Assembly (NCBI GenBank): GCA_009192285.1
Contig: WBVU01000008.1
Coordinates: 2,180,370 to 2,244,369, forward strand
Reading direction: 5' to 3'
DNA from: Morchella semilibera
Lineage: Eukaryota > Ascomycota > Pezizomycetes > Pezizales > Morchellaceae
Length of the DNA stretch: 64,000 nucleotides
Part shown: positions 43,721-56,590 of the stretch, piece after piece
How positions within the stretch are numbered: position 1 is the first letter of the stretch
Layout: each line of letters opens with the position of its first letter
Translations under genes and position numbers: made by a program
The notes under the pieces: generated by a model
Seen by the model: the letters and a program-made list of their open reading frames with translations, nothing else
Told to the model about the DNA's origin: nothing
Databases searched by the model: none

Positions 43721-45508
43721 ATGGCTAGTCAAACCCCCGCCGTTGTCATGGACAAGTGAGTACCCTTTGTTTAATGGATCGTTTACTTGAGCTAACTATC
43801 CATAGCGGTACGGGTTACTCGAAGCTAGGTGTGTCCGTGTCAGTTGTCCAATGCTTTTCTCCGGCGTGCTAATAGCTCATAAATAGGGTTTGCCGGAAAT
43901 GACTCCCCATCGTTTGTCTTTCCTACTGCCATCGCTATAAAAGGTCCCACAGGTGGAGGGGGTGGTTCGGGCTCGGGACGACCGGCAGTGGCTCAAAAGC
44001 CATCGTACCTCACGGGGGGAGCCGGTCCGAGTGGGCATTTAAGTGCTAAGAGAGGCACCGAGGATTTGGATTACTTTATCGGAGATGAAGCACTTGCACA
44101 AGGCAGTGGACCGGGTACGAATTACTACAATCTTGTTAGTCGGTTAAGGAGGGAGGGCAGGCAAAGGAGTTAGCTTGGTGGACAATTAGATACCATGAAA
44201 CTGACATGAAGTACTATTAGGATATGGAGTTCACTATCCTATCAGACATGGTCAGGTTGATAACTGGGTATGTGCTTTACATTGGCTTCGAAGTTCAATT
44301 GAGGGGGAGAGGAGGCGTGTAGTGGTTTTGTGTTTGCTAATTGGCTCTGAAGGATCATATGGAGCGCTTCTGGCAGAACTCCATTTTCAAATATCTTCGA
44401 GTTGAGCCTGAGGACCACTATTTCCTTCTCACTGAGCCGGTAACACAATTTACCCTAATTTTACAATCTACGGACATGCTAATACCTTATCCCCCAGCCC
44501 CTAAACCCCCCGGAATCGCGCGAAAATACTGCCGAAATCATGTTTGAGACCTTCAATTGTGCAGGTTTATACATTGCAGTACAGGCTGTGCTGGCACTAG
44601 CAGCTAGTTGGACCAGTAGCAAGGTTCAAGACAGAAGTTTAACGGGTACCGTGATTGATTCTGGTGATGGTGTCACCCACGTTATCCCAGTGGTACGTTT
44701 CTGAATGATCAATTGGAATTGTATTTCTCCCATTGACGTCTCATATAGGCGGAGGGATATGTTATTGGTTCATCCATTAAATCGATTCCGATCGCCGGTC
44801 GCGACATCACCTTCTTCGTGCAGTCCCTCCTGCGTGATCGTGGTGAAGCGGATTCATCCCTGAAGACAGCCGAGCGCATCAAGGAAGAGTTTTGTTATGT
44901 CTCACCAGACATTGTGAAAGAATTCACCCGATTTGATAAAGAGCCAGAGCGGTTCCAGAAGTATGTTGTTGAGCAAGCTGGTGGCCGTAGTGTCACAGTA
45001 GATGTGGGATATGAACGATTCTTGGCTCCAGAGATCTTCTTCAACCCAGAAATCCATTCAAGTGATTTTTTGACGCCACTGCCGAATGTTGTGGATACTG
45101 TTATTCAGTCGAGTCCAATTGATGTGAGAAGGGGGCTATATAAGGTACAGTCTATCGCGGGGATTTTCACACAAATACAGGGAAGCTCACACCATGCTTT
45201 AGAATATTGTTCTTTCTGGCGGCTCTACTCTCTATAAAGATTTCGGCCGCCGTCTCCAGCGTGATATCCGCCATCTAGTTGATGCGCGTATCAAGAAGTC
45301 GGAGGAAAAGTCTGGTGGGGCGAAATCTGGGGGTCTTGAGGTCCAGGTCATCACGCACAAGAGACAGCGCCACGGTCCGTGGTTTGGTGGATCTCTGTTG
45401 GGACAAACCCCAGAGTTCAGGAGCTACTGCCACACTAAAGCTGAGTATGATGAGATAGGGCCAAGCATTGTTAGGAGGTTTGCGCTGTTGGGTGGGCCAG
45501 GTCAGTAG
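43721..45508 (+). CDS. ARP3: Actin-related protein 3 (Arp2/3 complex)
   Basis: ATP-binding core subunit of the Arp2/3 actin nucleator; works at cortical patches, where Sla2 also acts. Exons 43721-43755, 43806-43828, 43887-44114, 44221-44267, 44353-44439, 44498-44692, 44749-45144 and 45203-45508 total 1317 nt (438 residues), all in phase. Actin-fold motifs: [17 protein letters not shown] (phosphate 1), [12 protein letters not shown] (phosphate 2) and [11 protein letters not shown] (adenosine). [19 protein letters not shown] is typical of Arp3. A Gly/Ser-rich insertion follows IAIKGPTG. Confidence 0.97.
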
Positions 45509-46220
45509 AAGGTTTCAGAATAGGTGGAACACCCCGAAGTAGAGGTAGAAGTTAGTACGAGTGGACGGATGATTGAACAAAGGTGAATAAGCATGACTAG
45601 TAGAAAGAATTCATATATACCGGTAAACAGTAAATCGTTTTTTTTTTCTTTCGTGAACCTGTGCCTATCAATATCTGAGTAACATGTTTTGCATTTTTGG
45701 AGACCTACATGTAGATAGTTTGAGTAGGTTGAATCGGCCCAGAAACCGAATCAGGGAAAGAGTGGCAAAGGCACAAGGATCCGTGCTAAAGAGATTGCTT
45801 AAATGCCGGCCCTGCTTGACCGCGTCTCAGTTCTTGACGAAGGGGGCGACCTCGAGACCGTGTGCTGTCTTTGACGTTGGTTACAAAAAGATACCCACCA
45901 ATGGATATTTTCATTGACGGTTCCTAGATCGAGCCTACTCCTAGATGTGATATGTACTATTCTGCGTGGTAGGACAAGTATGCAGAACAGTATGTCCAAA
46001 TTGTTGACCAGCCAATCAGTCAGTACTTGGTTTATGCAGACGTACGTGCACGGCGGGATGCAACTTTAGCAAGGCTGAACATAGCACAACCTAGCGATAT
46101 GTACTTACTTCTAACATCGAGTTCCCGCATATATATCCGACCATCCCCACCAGCCCTGGACCCCCCGAATACCTACCGTCTAAACCCTTTTTCCACCTTC
46201 CCGGCTACTATATAGCCGCG
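45509..46220. other. Intergenic ARP3 / NACHT gene
   Basis: About 710 bp with one TACATGTA at about 45706. No gene or repeat of note. Confidence 0.5.
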
Positions 46221-49200
46221 ATGGCGGAGGCATTTGGTGTTACAGCAAGTGCTATTGATACTCTACATCTAGCAGAAAAGCTAGTGGCGCTGGGTTATGG
46301 GTATATCGCAGGCATAAAGAACACCCCGGACGACCTTCGACAGCTATTGAGTGAACTTCTCTCGCTCAGTAATATCCTTCTCATGCTACAAGGCCATCTT
46401 CAGAATCCAGCAAACCCAACAAATCTAAATGCAGTATTGGGCAGTTGGAGTGGCCTATTGTCGGGATGCACGCTTGATTTGAAACGATTACAGCTTAGGA
46501 TGGAGCTCAAGAAAGGGTTCCGAGGCAGGATGACGTGTCTTATGTGGCCATTGAAGAAGAAGGAAACTATGAAGTGGATATCACAGTTGGCACTTTATAA
46601 AAGTCTTTTCGCATTAAATTTGATGTCAGATCAACCGTGAGTTGTTTCTGGACCTTCAATTTCAGAAAAGGCTGTATTGACCTTCAAATAGTAATCTTTC
46701 AAAAGGCGTTGAGAGGCATGCTCCGGGTACCGATCTACAGAGCTTTCCAGGAGAGCCTTCAGAACGCATGTAAGCAGATCTGCGCCAATATAATAAATAT
46801 TTGGTTTTGATTAGCTGTTTTGACACCAAGCCAGGTCTCTATCGGTGGAAACAAGTGGGTTTCTCCAAAAAACCAATCCCAGCATACACAGCCTGCAAAC
46901 AAATTCTAGGGGTCAGTTCACTGGTATAGAAAATCAATATAAAATTAAGATCGGTAAGGATCAAGGCTTAAAATTGAGCTGATTCTCTATACTAATACCT
47001 AGAAAAAGGTCAAGATGATATTCTAAATTGGCTGTTTTCTGGTAATTTTGATGCCAAACACCTCGAGATCAGCGGGGGAAGACTGAAAGGTACTGGGAAA
47101 TGGTTAATGAAATCTCTCGAATTCAATAACTGGATAAAGGGGCGACCTGGCTATTTGTTACTTTGGGGCTATGGAATTCGTATGTATAGGAAACTCTTAA
47201 GCTTAAGGCTGATTTGCAAGTCCAAATAATCTGGTTTATTGTGGCAGTTTATTCACCACAATACAAATAAATCAGAAACGAAGAAGATCTCTGTACTCAG
47301 AAAGTTATGGAGATCTTGTTCCAAAGCTCCTTATAACATATCGGTGCTAGTGGTGAATAAACCGCCCAATAAACCGGATCATTTGGCCTCCGCATTAGCC
47401 AAACAGGTCAGATTATTCTTACAAGAGGATTACTGATTCCACGAAATAAATAGCCGGCGCTGGAAAAACATACTTGAGGTAGTTCTTTGTTACGATTCAG
47501 ACCGACTATATCCAGTCTAATAACACATTCCTAGCTCATTGGTTATTGATCGTCTGAAATCGATCACAGCTTCATCAGCAAACTGTGGGTTGGCTTATAT
47601 ATATTTTGACTATATCGAAAAGGATCGACAGAGGCTTGTCGATATCATGGCCAGCCTAATTAAGCAACTTTCTACCCAGGCGTCATCGTTTCCTGACGAA
47701 ATCAGGGAACTCTACAGCAATTCGCAAAGAGAAAGGCGAAGACCAAACCTCGAAGAACTGTACCGTGTTTTTCTCACAATATGTGCAACATTTAGCCGAG
47801 TATTTCTGGTTTTTGATGCTTTGGATGAATGGGACCAAGATGATGGGCGGGTATATTTACTTACGTTGTTCCAACGTCTCTTGGGAGGACACCAAATTAG
47901 AATTTTTTTGACAAGCCGACCATACTCGGAGGATATTCAAAGATACTTCAACCATGCGCCCAAGGTAGAAATTTCAGCACACCAGGAAGATATTGGAATT
48001 TATATATCGAAGAAGGTAGGTGAGAACGCCCGAGCAGGTCGCCTCATTAGGCAAGGCAAATGCGAAAATAAGATTTTCTTCAAGCTTGCGGAATGTGCTA
48101 AAGGAACGTAAGTAGCTGAAATTTATAACTACGTATTTCTATGTATACTGACCTTGTAAATACAGGTTTCTCCGTGTTGTTTTTCACCTTGAACATATAT
48201 GCCAACAAACCACAGTAAATCAAATCCTTGCGGAGTTGGACGAGCCCAATATTTTAGGATATGAGGGGTTAAGGGCCTTGGATTCTATTTACGATAGGGT
48301 GATGAACATCATCCATAAGAAGCCTGAAAGCTGTAGAAAACTAGCATTAACGGTTCTATCGTGGCTTGTGAAAGCTAGGCGATCATTGACAGTGGAAGAG
48401 GTTCGAGAAGCGGTTTCTATTGAGTTGGACGCAGACTCACTTGACGCATGGGATTTGCCCAACCAGTCAATATTACTGGATGCCTGCGCCGGTTTGGTTG
48501 CAATCGATAAGAAGAGCAGAACAATCCGGCTTGCTCATCATACAGTCCAGGAATATCTCTTGAAGAACAATATACTTCCCACGGACGCTAACTTCAAAAT
48601 AGCGGCAGCATGTACTAGCTATCTCCTATTCGATGATTTCAACCGCGAAAACCCCCTTAGGACGGATGGTTCCGGATCACATGCGTTTCTAGGATATGCC
48701 CGTGATTACGTTTTTTCTCACCTACGGTGTTGTGATCACCCATTAACGGCACTTTACTTCCTCAAGTTATTTGAGAAGGTAAATTATAGGATTATACCTG
48801 ACTGCGGGTTCCACCACTGGCCTTTGAATATGCCGTTGGGGGCAGCTATTGATACGGGTCTTTATACTGTGGCCCGACAATTACTAGAAATGGGATGCGA
48901 TCGCTCTCCATTAGCTAACTACAACCTCCATAAGGCGGTTATCGATGGCTCAAGGGAAATGGTAAAATTCCTTCTTGAAAGTGGCGCAGAAAGTTCAGTT
49001 TGGGACGATGGTGGGATGGCGCCACTGCACCTTGCAGTGATAACAGGCAGTATCGAGACCGTTCGACTATTTATTCAATGCGGGGCAGATATCTCTATCC
49101 AAGACGGCGAATTAGGATTAACCGCACTGCATATGGCTGTATCCTGGGGCCATATCGAAATTGTGTCCCTACTTTTAGAGAACGGGGCAAAATTCTCAAT

Positions 49201-50572
49201 TCCTGATAACGAGGGCCAGACAGCAATCCATTTAGCAGTTTTGGGATTTCGAAAAAATCCGGAGATCCTTAATCTTATTCTTCAGATAGGCGATGGCGCG
49301 GATATCTGGGTCCAGGACCAATCCGGATGTACGGCCTTTCATCTTGCAGCGGCCCATGGCTTTGATCAAGTTATACAATTGTTTATCGACAACGGGATAG
49401 ACTTTAGTCGTCCTGTTAAAAGCAATTCTGGGTCAACGCCGCTCCATAAAGCAGCTCTTCGAGGTCATAAATCATTCGTGCAGTTTCTCGTCAGAGCCGG
49501 GTCAATTGATGATATCTCTATTCAGGACAATCGTGGGCGGACAGCACTTCATCTAGCATCACGAGGAGGCCAGCATGAATATCTCCATCCTTCGAGCGTT
49601 CAAAAGTATCAGCCCAGTACTGTCTATCGCGATGTCGTCTTAGCGCTTCTTGAAAACGGAGCAGATATCTCAGTCCAGGATTGTGATGGGCTTACAGCCG
49701 TAGACGAGGCAGTCTCTAGAGGCAGTCTCGGCGTTCTCCAACTATTTCTCGAAGAGGGGGCTGATCTTTCGCTTTTCAACGATCGTGGGTCAGCAGCACT
49801 CTATTTAGCGGCATCTTTGGGTAATAAGGAGACCGTTGATCTACTCATCGAGAGAGGCGTCGACATTTGGAAAGTCTCTGGTGACTACAGGCGGACAGCT
49901 CTCCACGGTGCAGCATCTGGGGGACACTACGAAATTGTAAAACTACTTCTTGGCGGCAAGCCGAATCCGGAGATTTCCCTTCAGGACACTATTGGGCAGA
50001 CGGCTCTTCATATTGCAACTTTAGGCGGGCATTATGAAATTGCACGCTTGCTCCGAGAGAGGGATATCAACATCGAACTTCGAACGAAATATGGACAAAC
50101 GGCAGCCGATATTGCAGCATCTACAGGCCACACCGAGATTGCGCGACTGATTCTCGAAAACGAAGTACATCATCCATCTAGAGCAGTTACATTCCATGAC
50201 ACGACTGTAAACACATCTCGCCAAGATAATTTCATTAGGAGGGCCGGTGTCTGGGCCACGGGTAATATACAAGAGTCCCAAAGACAGTTACCAGATAGTA
50301 CAATACAGCCGGAGAATCAGCGGATAGTACCTGACGAAGAGATAAAACGGCAAACGAGCTCTAGAGCCAGAAGTAATAATAAGCGGACGAGAATGAACGA
50401 AACTTCGGCGCAAATGAGCCATCCAGAAGATATGTTGAAAAAGCCGCGGTCCGACACAAAAAAATCTTTCAAAGATGATTTTACAAATCGTGAGACCTCT
50501 TCTGAAGGTTCTACGCATACGAAATTTTCATCATTTTCCCGGAACGCTGACACTCGGGAGTCAGATAAATAG
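46221..50572 (+). CDS. NACHT-ankyrin STAND protein (NLR-like)
   Basis: A fungal NLR-like protein of the kind implicated in non-self recognition. Proposed exons: 46221-46636, 46692-46769, 46815-46911, 47003-47179, 47454-47478, 47535-48107 and 48166-50572. The N-terminus (MAEAFGVTASAIDTLHLAEK) matches the helical N-terminal domain common to fungal STAND proteins. The Walker A motif GIPGAGKTYL is split by an intron. Walker B is VFLVFDALDEWDQ, and IRIFLTSRP is a sensor-like motif. A winged-helix-like segment follows (SLTVEEVREAVSIE), then about twelve ankyrin repeats (e.g. GMAPLHLAVITGSIETVRL, GQTALHIATLGGHYEIARLL). The last 130 residues are polar and disordered. The third-to-fourth exon junction is one base out of phase as drawn; a donor at about 46841 (CCAG/GTCTCT) would restore it. 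Confidence 0.82.
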
Positions 50573-52266
50573 CAGAAAGGGTTGCGAGATCCCAACAGGG
50601 ACCAGCAATTGGAGGTGGCAAAAGCCATGGTTTGTCGATCTCATAGGTATTTTCTCATTTGTGGATGGGTAGAGCCTCTTTATTAAACACATGTACTCAC
50701 CGTTCTACCTGTAACGCATCAAGGCCCAAAGATCGTTTATTGAAGCCAACACTAGAAGGCTCACTTGAGAGTTCAGAGCCCATTTATAACCATAGGTAGC
50801 ACATCTGTTCATTGTCACCTATAGTACATGTATTTCTTCTCTTATATATACCTGTATTTTTTTTTAACCCCGTACATCCAGAATCCCATCACATCATCCT
50901 CTATCTCCATTTAGTTAAATTTTAACAAATGTATCTAGTCAGACGCAGTTACAAGCTAGGTGAGCGTGAAAGTTCTCTAAGGCCACATGTAGGACCCTTT
51001 GCAGGAGTATACCAAGGGGCCCCTCTCTAGGGCTCCATAATTTTCAATAAGCTTTAAAAAAACACCGCCGGGCTACACCCTAGAATCAATCTATCCATTA
51101 ATATCCTAGCTAATAAATGAAGGTATAGAGTGATATACTATGACGCAACTGTTTTCGGGCCTGCACCAAAATATATAACTCCATTGTCCACCAATATCTT
51201 CCTGCGTTCTCTATCCTTAATTCTTAGAAACTGAAGTGTTCAAGCCGTGCCGCGCACGTGATACAGGTACTCCTGCCCCTGTCAGCGCAATGTGGCCCCG
51301 GGATCCGGTTGAACTTTCAAGCCCCCGCTATGCTCGTAATGCAAAGTCACCATCAACGCCATACTTTTTGAGGGGATAGTGGCACCTATATACGGCTCTC
51401 TTGACTTGGGCAGAAACTTAAGCTACGGGGTCAAATGCTAGTCAGCCTATGAATCGATAAAGCAGCCCGATGCAAGCAAGGGTATTAATCCTACATATGC
51501 TGAGTGCTGGGGGGTCCAGAAGAGTGGGACCCTTCGAAAGTATTGACCTATGGTCCTGAATAAAATAGTCTGATGCTAAACTAACTTGGTTCTAGGCCCC
51601 TATATTACACTAAATTACGGATAGTGGAAATATCTGGTATTTCAAGAACTGGTGCAGCCCCACCTTCCTACCAATTAAGCATAATACAGTTCTATAGGCC
51701 GGTCTCGCCCATTATCGGGGCTCCATCATGGTGCATCACTCGGTGCTGAGACAGGCTTGTTTAGGTCATGACCCCTGAACATCATGAATACTCCAATCCT
51801 CGATATATGAGAAGCTAGACTTTCAGTCGTTTTAGACATTAGGAGCTCTTTTCTAATTGGAGTAGTTAGGTCCATGTACCCTACTATTGCGTTCTGGGAT
51901 CTAGGGTGCACTGCCAGGATGTTCAAGCATTACAACTTGTACGGCGCCCAGCATTTGTCGTGATACAAGACAATACTCACTTCCCGGTTCAGGAACTATC
52001 TACCTTTACCGAGTCCAGGGGTTCACATCACTTAAAATCTCATGAGATAGGGTGATCGCTGCCGGGGAAGGAGGAGAGGAGGAGGAGGCAGATCACGTAG
52101 TCTTGGCACCTCCTCTACAACATCCAGAAGGTGAACAGTGCTTCCTATCTAGCTCACCACTGACTGATTAAGAACTGACTGGCTGCGATATCTTCCCCCA
52201 CCATCCATAACGGCATCCCCCTCCCCCCCTTCCCCCCTCCCCCTCCCCCTCCTCCCGGCACCCGCT
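50573..52266. other. Gene-free stretch
   Basis: About 1.7 kb of AT-rich DNA with a TACATGTA at about 50822, an ACACATGTAC near 50688 and a GAGTGATATACTATGACGCA copy at 51127-51148. A GA-rich and then C-rich promoter-like tract (52075-52260) leads into the next gene. Confidence 0.5.
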
Positions 52267-53592
52267 ATGTCACTCCTATCCCTCCCCAATGAGCTTCTCC
52301 TATTGATTGCCGAATTCATTACCGGTGCGCGCGACCTCTGCTGCTTAATATTTACCAGCAGGCGCTTCTGCCACCTCCTCGCACCCTCACTCCTCCGATA
52401 TGCCACCCAAAAGGAATATGCCATGACCGCCCTTTTCTATGCGGCCGCCGTGGGCAATCGACCTCTAATCCGCTTGATCCTCGAGTTCGGACCGCCGCTC
52501 ATGGTCCTCGGCCATATCCGTGACCGCATCGGCGACTTTGGTATCCGCGTAATATACAGCGCGCCCATGCGCTGTGCCGATGAAGCTGTTGACCGTATTC
52601 TCTCAATCGGCCCGGGAATCCAGCTGACCCGTCTGTGGGAGGGGCAGGCTTCGCCGAGGGCGCTGCTCCCGGCTCTCACCCACGGAACCTTCCACGGAAC
52701 CTTCCCTGCGCTGCACTGGGGTGTACTTCAGGGTCACTACCACCTTGTCAAGCTCCTTCTCGCAAAGACTGGTGTCGATGTCAATGCGCGCATCCGCGTC
52801 TCGCTCAATCGCTGGGGCTACAGGGACCACGACGCGTATAGCCATGAGTGTGGTCCCAATAGAAGGGTCTACAGGCGCCACTTCGCGCCCGCAGAGTTCA
52901 ATGTCGCCCCCCTGCATCTGGCGGCGTATCTCGGGCACCAGGAGATTGTCGGGCTCTTGCTGGAGAGTGGTGCAGAGATTGGGACGGTGGCTACCTATGA
53001 TAGCAAGACGGAGCTACACCTCGCCGCGCAGATGGGCCACGAGGGCGTGGTCCGCATGCTCCTGGATAGGGGTGCAGAGGTTGATATGCAGGATGGCTGC
53101 GGCTGGCACCCGCTCTTTGGCGCTGTAATGTTTGGACACGAGCCTATGGTTGCGCTCCTCCTCGAGCACGGCGCCGACACAAACCTAATCGGCTCTGGTC
53201 TCTTCAAGCAGTGGAGTGGGCGTACACTACTGCACTTCCTGGTGCTTCGCGACGAGATCCGCCCGTACCGCTCCTGGTCTGATGAGCGGAAATCGATACT
53301 GAGGTTGCTGCTGGAGGCGGGTGCAGACCCGACCATCCCAGATCGGTGCGGGGAGAGCGTCTATCATCTTGCACAGAGGCTGGGCGATAAGGACCTCGAG
53401 TGGGTGCTGTCGGAGAACTACCTGTGGTATGGCGTGCGGTACTGGGAGTCGAGGAGTCGAGGTGCCCTGCGGAGAGAGAGGCAGAGACTCTATATGAGGT
53501 GGAAGCTGAGGAGGTGGTGTAAAGATAGGCAAGACGTGGCGCTGAGGAAGTACCGGGAGACGTGCTCATTTTTGTGCTGTGCGTATCGATGA
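52267..53592 (+). CDS. F-box and ankyrin-repeat protein
   Basis: Single-exon gene of 441 codons. The N-terminus reads LLSLPNELLLLIAEFITGARD, then LCCLIFTSRRFCHLLAPSLL, the form of an F-box, which would bind Skp1 in an SCF ubiquitin ligase. Ankyrin repeats follow, e.g. ALHWGVLQGHYHLVKLLLAK, PLHLAAYLGHQEIVGLLLES, ELHLAAQMGHEGVVRMLLDR and PLFGAVMFGHEPMVALLLEH. The C-terminus is basic and aromatic (LYMRWKLRRWCKDRQ). The gene is GC-richer than its flanks and intronless, unlike its neighbours. The substrate is unknown; such genes are numerous and variable in fungi. Confidence 0.8.
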   Translation: MSLLSLPNELLLLIAEFITGARDLCCLIFTSRRFCHLLAPSLLRYATQKEYAMTALFYAAAVGNRPLIRLILEFGPPLMVLGHIRDRIGDFGIRVIYSAPMRCADEAVDRILSIGPGIQLTRLWEGQASPRALLPALTHGTFHGTFPALHWGVLQGHYHLVKLLLAKTGVDVNARIRVSLNRWGYRDHDAYSHECGPNRRVYRRHFAPAEFNVAPLHLAAYLGHQEIVGLLLESGAEIGTVATYDSKTELHLAAQMGHEGVVRMLLDRGAEVDMQDGCGWHPLFGAVMFGHEPMVALLLEHGADTNLIGSGLFKQWSGRTLLHFLVLRDEIRPYRSWSDERKSILRLLLEAGADPTIPDRCGESVYHLAQRLGDKDLEWVLSENYLWYGVRYWESRSRGALRRERQRLYMRWKLRRWCKDRQDVALRKYRETCSFLCCAYR

Positions 53593-54170
53593 TGAAGGAT
53601 GGTGGGCGTTGGATATGTAGCTGATGAGGGTTAGATGTCTAGCTCTTACCCGTGTATGTATGAATGTAGGTTATGGTGGTAATGCAGGAGAAGAGGGGGG
53701 GAGAGATGGTGTATAACTATGTATGATATGATAGGTACGAGTAGTTTATAATGCTCTAGTTAGTTCTCGTCTCCTTTAAATGTATATAAATCTGTAGCGG
53801 ACAATCCCATGATGTCATGAATCACGTTCGAGCTCCCCCGATACACTGGAATGTATCCCCCCCCCCCCCCTTTTGAAAGTTTGTTTGGCAGCAGAGGAAC
53901 CCACCCAAGTTTCTAGCTTTTACTCAAACATTCCAAGAAAAAAAAAGGCTACCAACTCTTCACTGAGAAAGTAGTAGCTAGCTATATATGAAGTAGCTAG
54001 CTGGTATAAATACAAAAAACGACCAGACTTTTAGAAAACCAAAAATGGAAAAGAAGACAAAAAAAATCCTCACATAACGCCTAGGGTAGTTCGACAGAAG
54101 AAGAAAGAGAATTATATACAAACACCCCCCCTCCCCCCCCCAGTGTTTCTCAAGTCCACTCTATATTACA
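53593..54170. other. Convergent 3' intergenic region
   Basis: About 580 bp between the F-box gene and ENP2, with a 14-C run at about 53857-53870 and several A/C homopolymers. GATGTCATGAATCACGTTCG (about 53812) resembles the reverse of the GAGTGATA-type motif. Confidence 0.5.
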
Positions 54171-56590
54171 TTACTTCGCGACCCCCTCCCTCCTAAACGC
54201 ATTCCCACTAGCGCTCCTCCTCTCCTTCGAATCCCTCCCTCCTCCTCCTCCCCCTCCTCCGCCACGTCCCCCACCACGTCCAGCAGCGCCCCTACCACCC
54301 CTCCCGCCGCCGCCGGCGCCGCCGCCCCGCTTCGGCCCACTAGAGGCAAAGAACGAGACCTCGCGGTCCCCCACGACCTGTGCCCCGCCGATGCGGTGAC
54401 CAGCACGCTTTGCATGCCCGCCGGCGCCCTCGCCGGACGCTGCGCGGGACCCGAAGGACCGCTCCTTGTTGAGGCGCTTCTGCACGCCCGAGGACGGGAA
54501 GCCCCGCGTATCGTGCCCGCTCTTCTTGTAGGACGATGACGAGATGCGCATTTCGGGCTCCGCCGCCGCCGGTTTCTTCTGGTGCGTCTTTTTGCGGCGC
54601 GCGGATCTCTGGTTGTGTTGCTTTCCGTCGTCGGAGGCGTTGTCGTCGGAAGAGGAGTCTGAACCCGAGTCCGAGTCCGAGTCGAGGTTGAGGCCCTTGG
54701 CGCGCGGGGTGTCGGCGCCGGAGTCGTCTTCGTCCTCGGCGGCGGTGCGGCCGCGGGGCTTGGTGGAGGGGTTGAGTTGTTGGAACTCGAGCGTTGTTTC
54801 GTCGACCTCGAAGTCTGGGTTCTGGAACAGCTTGTTGAAGCGGTCGTCCTTGAGGACCTTTTTGGGGTCTTTTGGCTCCGCTTCTTTTCCCTCTTCTTCT
54901 TGTTCCGCTGCCTCTTCGGCGTCGGCGTCGGCGGCGGTCTTGCGACTGCGCTCCAGCTTCTGCTCGAGGGTTGCGAGACGCTCCGCGAGGCGCTTGTTGA
55001 TCTTGACCTTTGGGCCCTTTCCGGTCGAGCGGATGCGCGACTCGCGCTCCTTGTCGATCTTGTCCTTGACCATTCTTGTGCGCTCACGCTCCCACTCGAA
55101 GGGGTCGGCGATGAGGCGCGCCTCGTCGTACAGACGCTGGTCGATAAAGTACCCGTGCATGTATGGCCTGATGAGGCTGGCGCCCTTCTGCGCGCTGCCG
55201 CCGAGGAGGTGGTCGAGGTTGAGGTTGGTGAGCTCGGCCTTGGTCAGGAACTTGTAGTTGTCGTATGTGATGGTTTCGTTTGGTGCTGCGCCGGTAACGT
55301 AGGCGTCGGGGTCGTTGATGAAGCGGTCGGCGAGCTGCTCGATCTGTGTGTCGAGGTGGGCGCACCACCAGGGGGAGGGCCCGAGGGCGGGGATCAGGAA
55401 CGAGTGCATCTCGCGGCCCTCGTTGGCGGTCAGGATCATGCCGGAGTTGGGGACGACGCAGACGTCGTTGAGGTCCACGGTGGGCTCGATAGAGGTCCAG
55501 GGCTTACCGGTAGCCGCGTCCCAGATCTTGATGATGCGCTTGCAGGAGGAGAGGACCTTGGGGGTGGAGGTGGACTCGTAGGCGTTCTCGAGGCCCGAGG
55601 CGCGGTTGGCGGAGGAGTGGAGGAAGGCGAGGTTCTGGATGGGGAAGCCGTAGCCTTGGTCTTTTGATAGCAGTGGGGTCGGGGAACGGAGATCATACAG
55701 CGTCACAATTCCGGCAGCGTTTCCAGTGGCGAGGGAGAGCCCGTTGGGGGCGAACTCGACGGCGGTGACGCCGGGGGTGGCGGCTTCCCCGAGGACGTTA
55801 TTGTAGATGCTGGTCTTTGGGGGAGGGGAGAGAACGCCGATGCGGTTTCGGCTACGGGGGTCCCAGAACTCGGTGGTGCCTAGGTCTGTCCCGAAGGCCA
55901 TGAGACCGTGACTGCCGTCGGCGACACCGACACACTCGACGGAGCTGACGACGGCATCGATGTCGTCGTAGCCACCGAGCTCGAAGGGTTTAAGGAAGCG
56001 GCCGGCCTCAAGGTCGAGACGAAAGACTTCTTTGCCCTCGGCGGGGATAATGGCATGCGCGAAGGGTTTGAGATAGGCGAGGTCGCGGCCGTAACGGGGG
56101 ATACGGGTCGTGTGGTGGCAGCCCATTGCCGTGTGGAACTCGAGGGAGCGGTCGGTCTGCAGGTGGAGGGACTTTGTGTAATCGGTCGAGAGGAGGATGA
56201 ACTTGATATTCAGGGAGGAAGTGTGGCGGGCATACTTCAGCGCCGATGAGGGCAGGTGGTAGATGTGCTGTTGGGGTTTGTAGGTTCCTATCATCATTAG
56301 TAATAGTAGTGTCAGCTTAGTTCAGCTCTTGCATCTCCAAGATCGAATATCTCTAGCAATCACTAACCTGTAGCCATTGCGTACTCTCCATCCTCCGAGA
56401 CCTTGATGCACTGACTGGCCTCCTCGAACTCAAAGTCCTGGATAAGCTCAATGCGGTTCATGTAGGCCTCGTCGTTCTTGAGGGACCTCTTCCGCTTTCG
56501 GGCAAGCCAGTCAGGGAGCGAGCGGCCGGTGTTGGACCCACTGACTGTGTAGACCGAGATGCCATTCTGCTGGGTGACCTTGAGGGACAT
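54171..56590 (-). CDS. ENP2: Enp2/Nol10 nucleolar WD-repeat protein
   Basis: Nucleolar protein of the small-subunit processome needed for 40S maturation. Exons 56368-56590 and 54171-56287 give 2340 nt (779 residues). It starts MSLKVTQQNGISVYTVSGSN; typical segments are RSLPDWLARKRKRSLK, MGCHHTTRIPRYGRDLAYL, AVEFAPNGLSLATGNAAG and KFLTKAELTNLNLDHLLGG. WD-like repeats occupy the first half; a conserved charged NUC153-type region (DDRFNKLFQNPDFEVDE) follows. The tail is acidic and then RGG-rich (GGGAGGGGRGGRGAAGRGGG). Identity is secure. Confidence 0.96.

Noticed and set aside
47239-47436. Open frame between the two halves of the NACHT Walker A motif
   Set aside because: It falls in the intron that must be removed to form GIPGAGKT; no homology seen.
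54777-55667. Plus-strand 296-codon open frame opposite ENP2
   Set aside because: Antisense shadow of a GC-rich exon; Leu/Val/Gly-rich with no domain.
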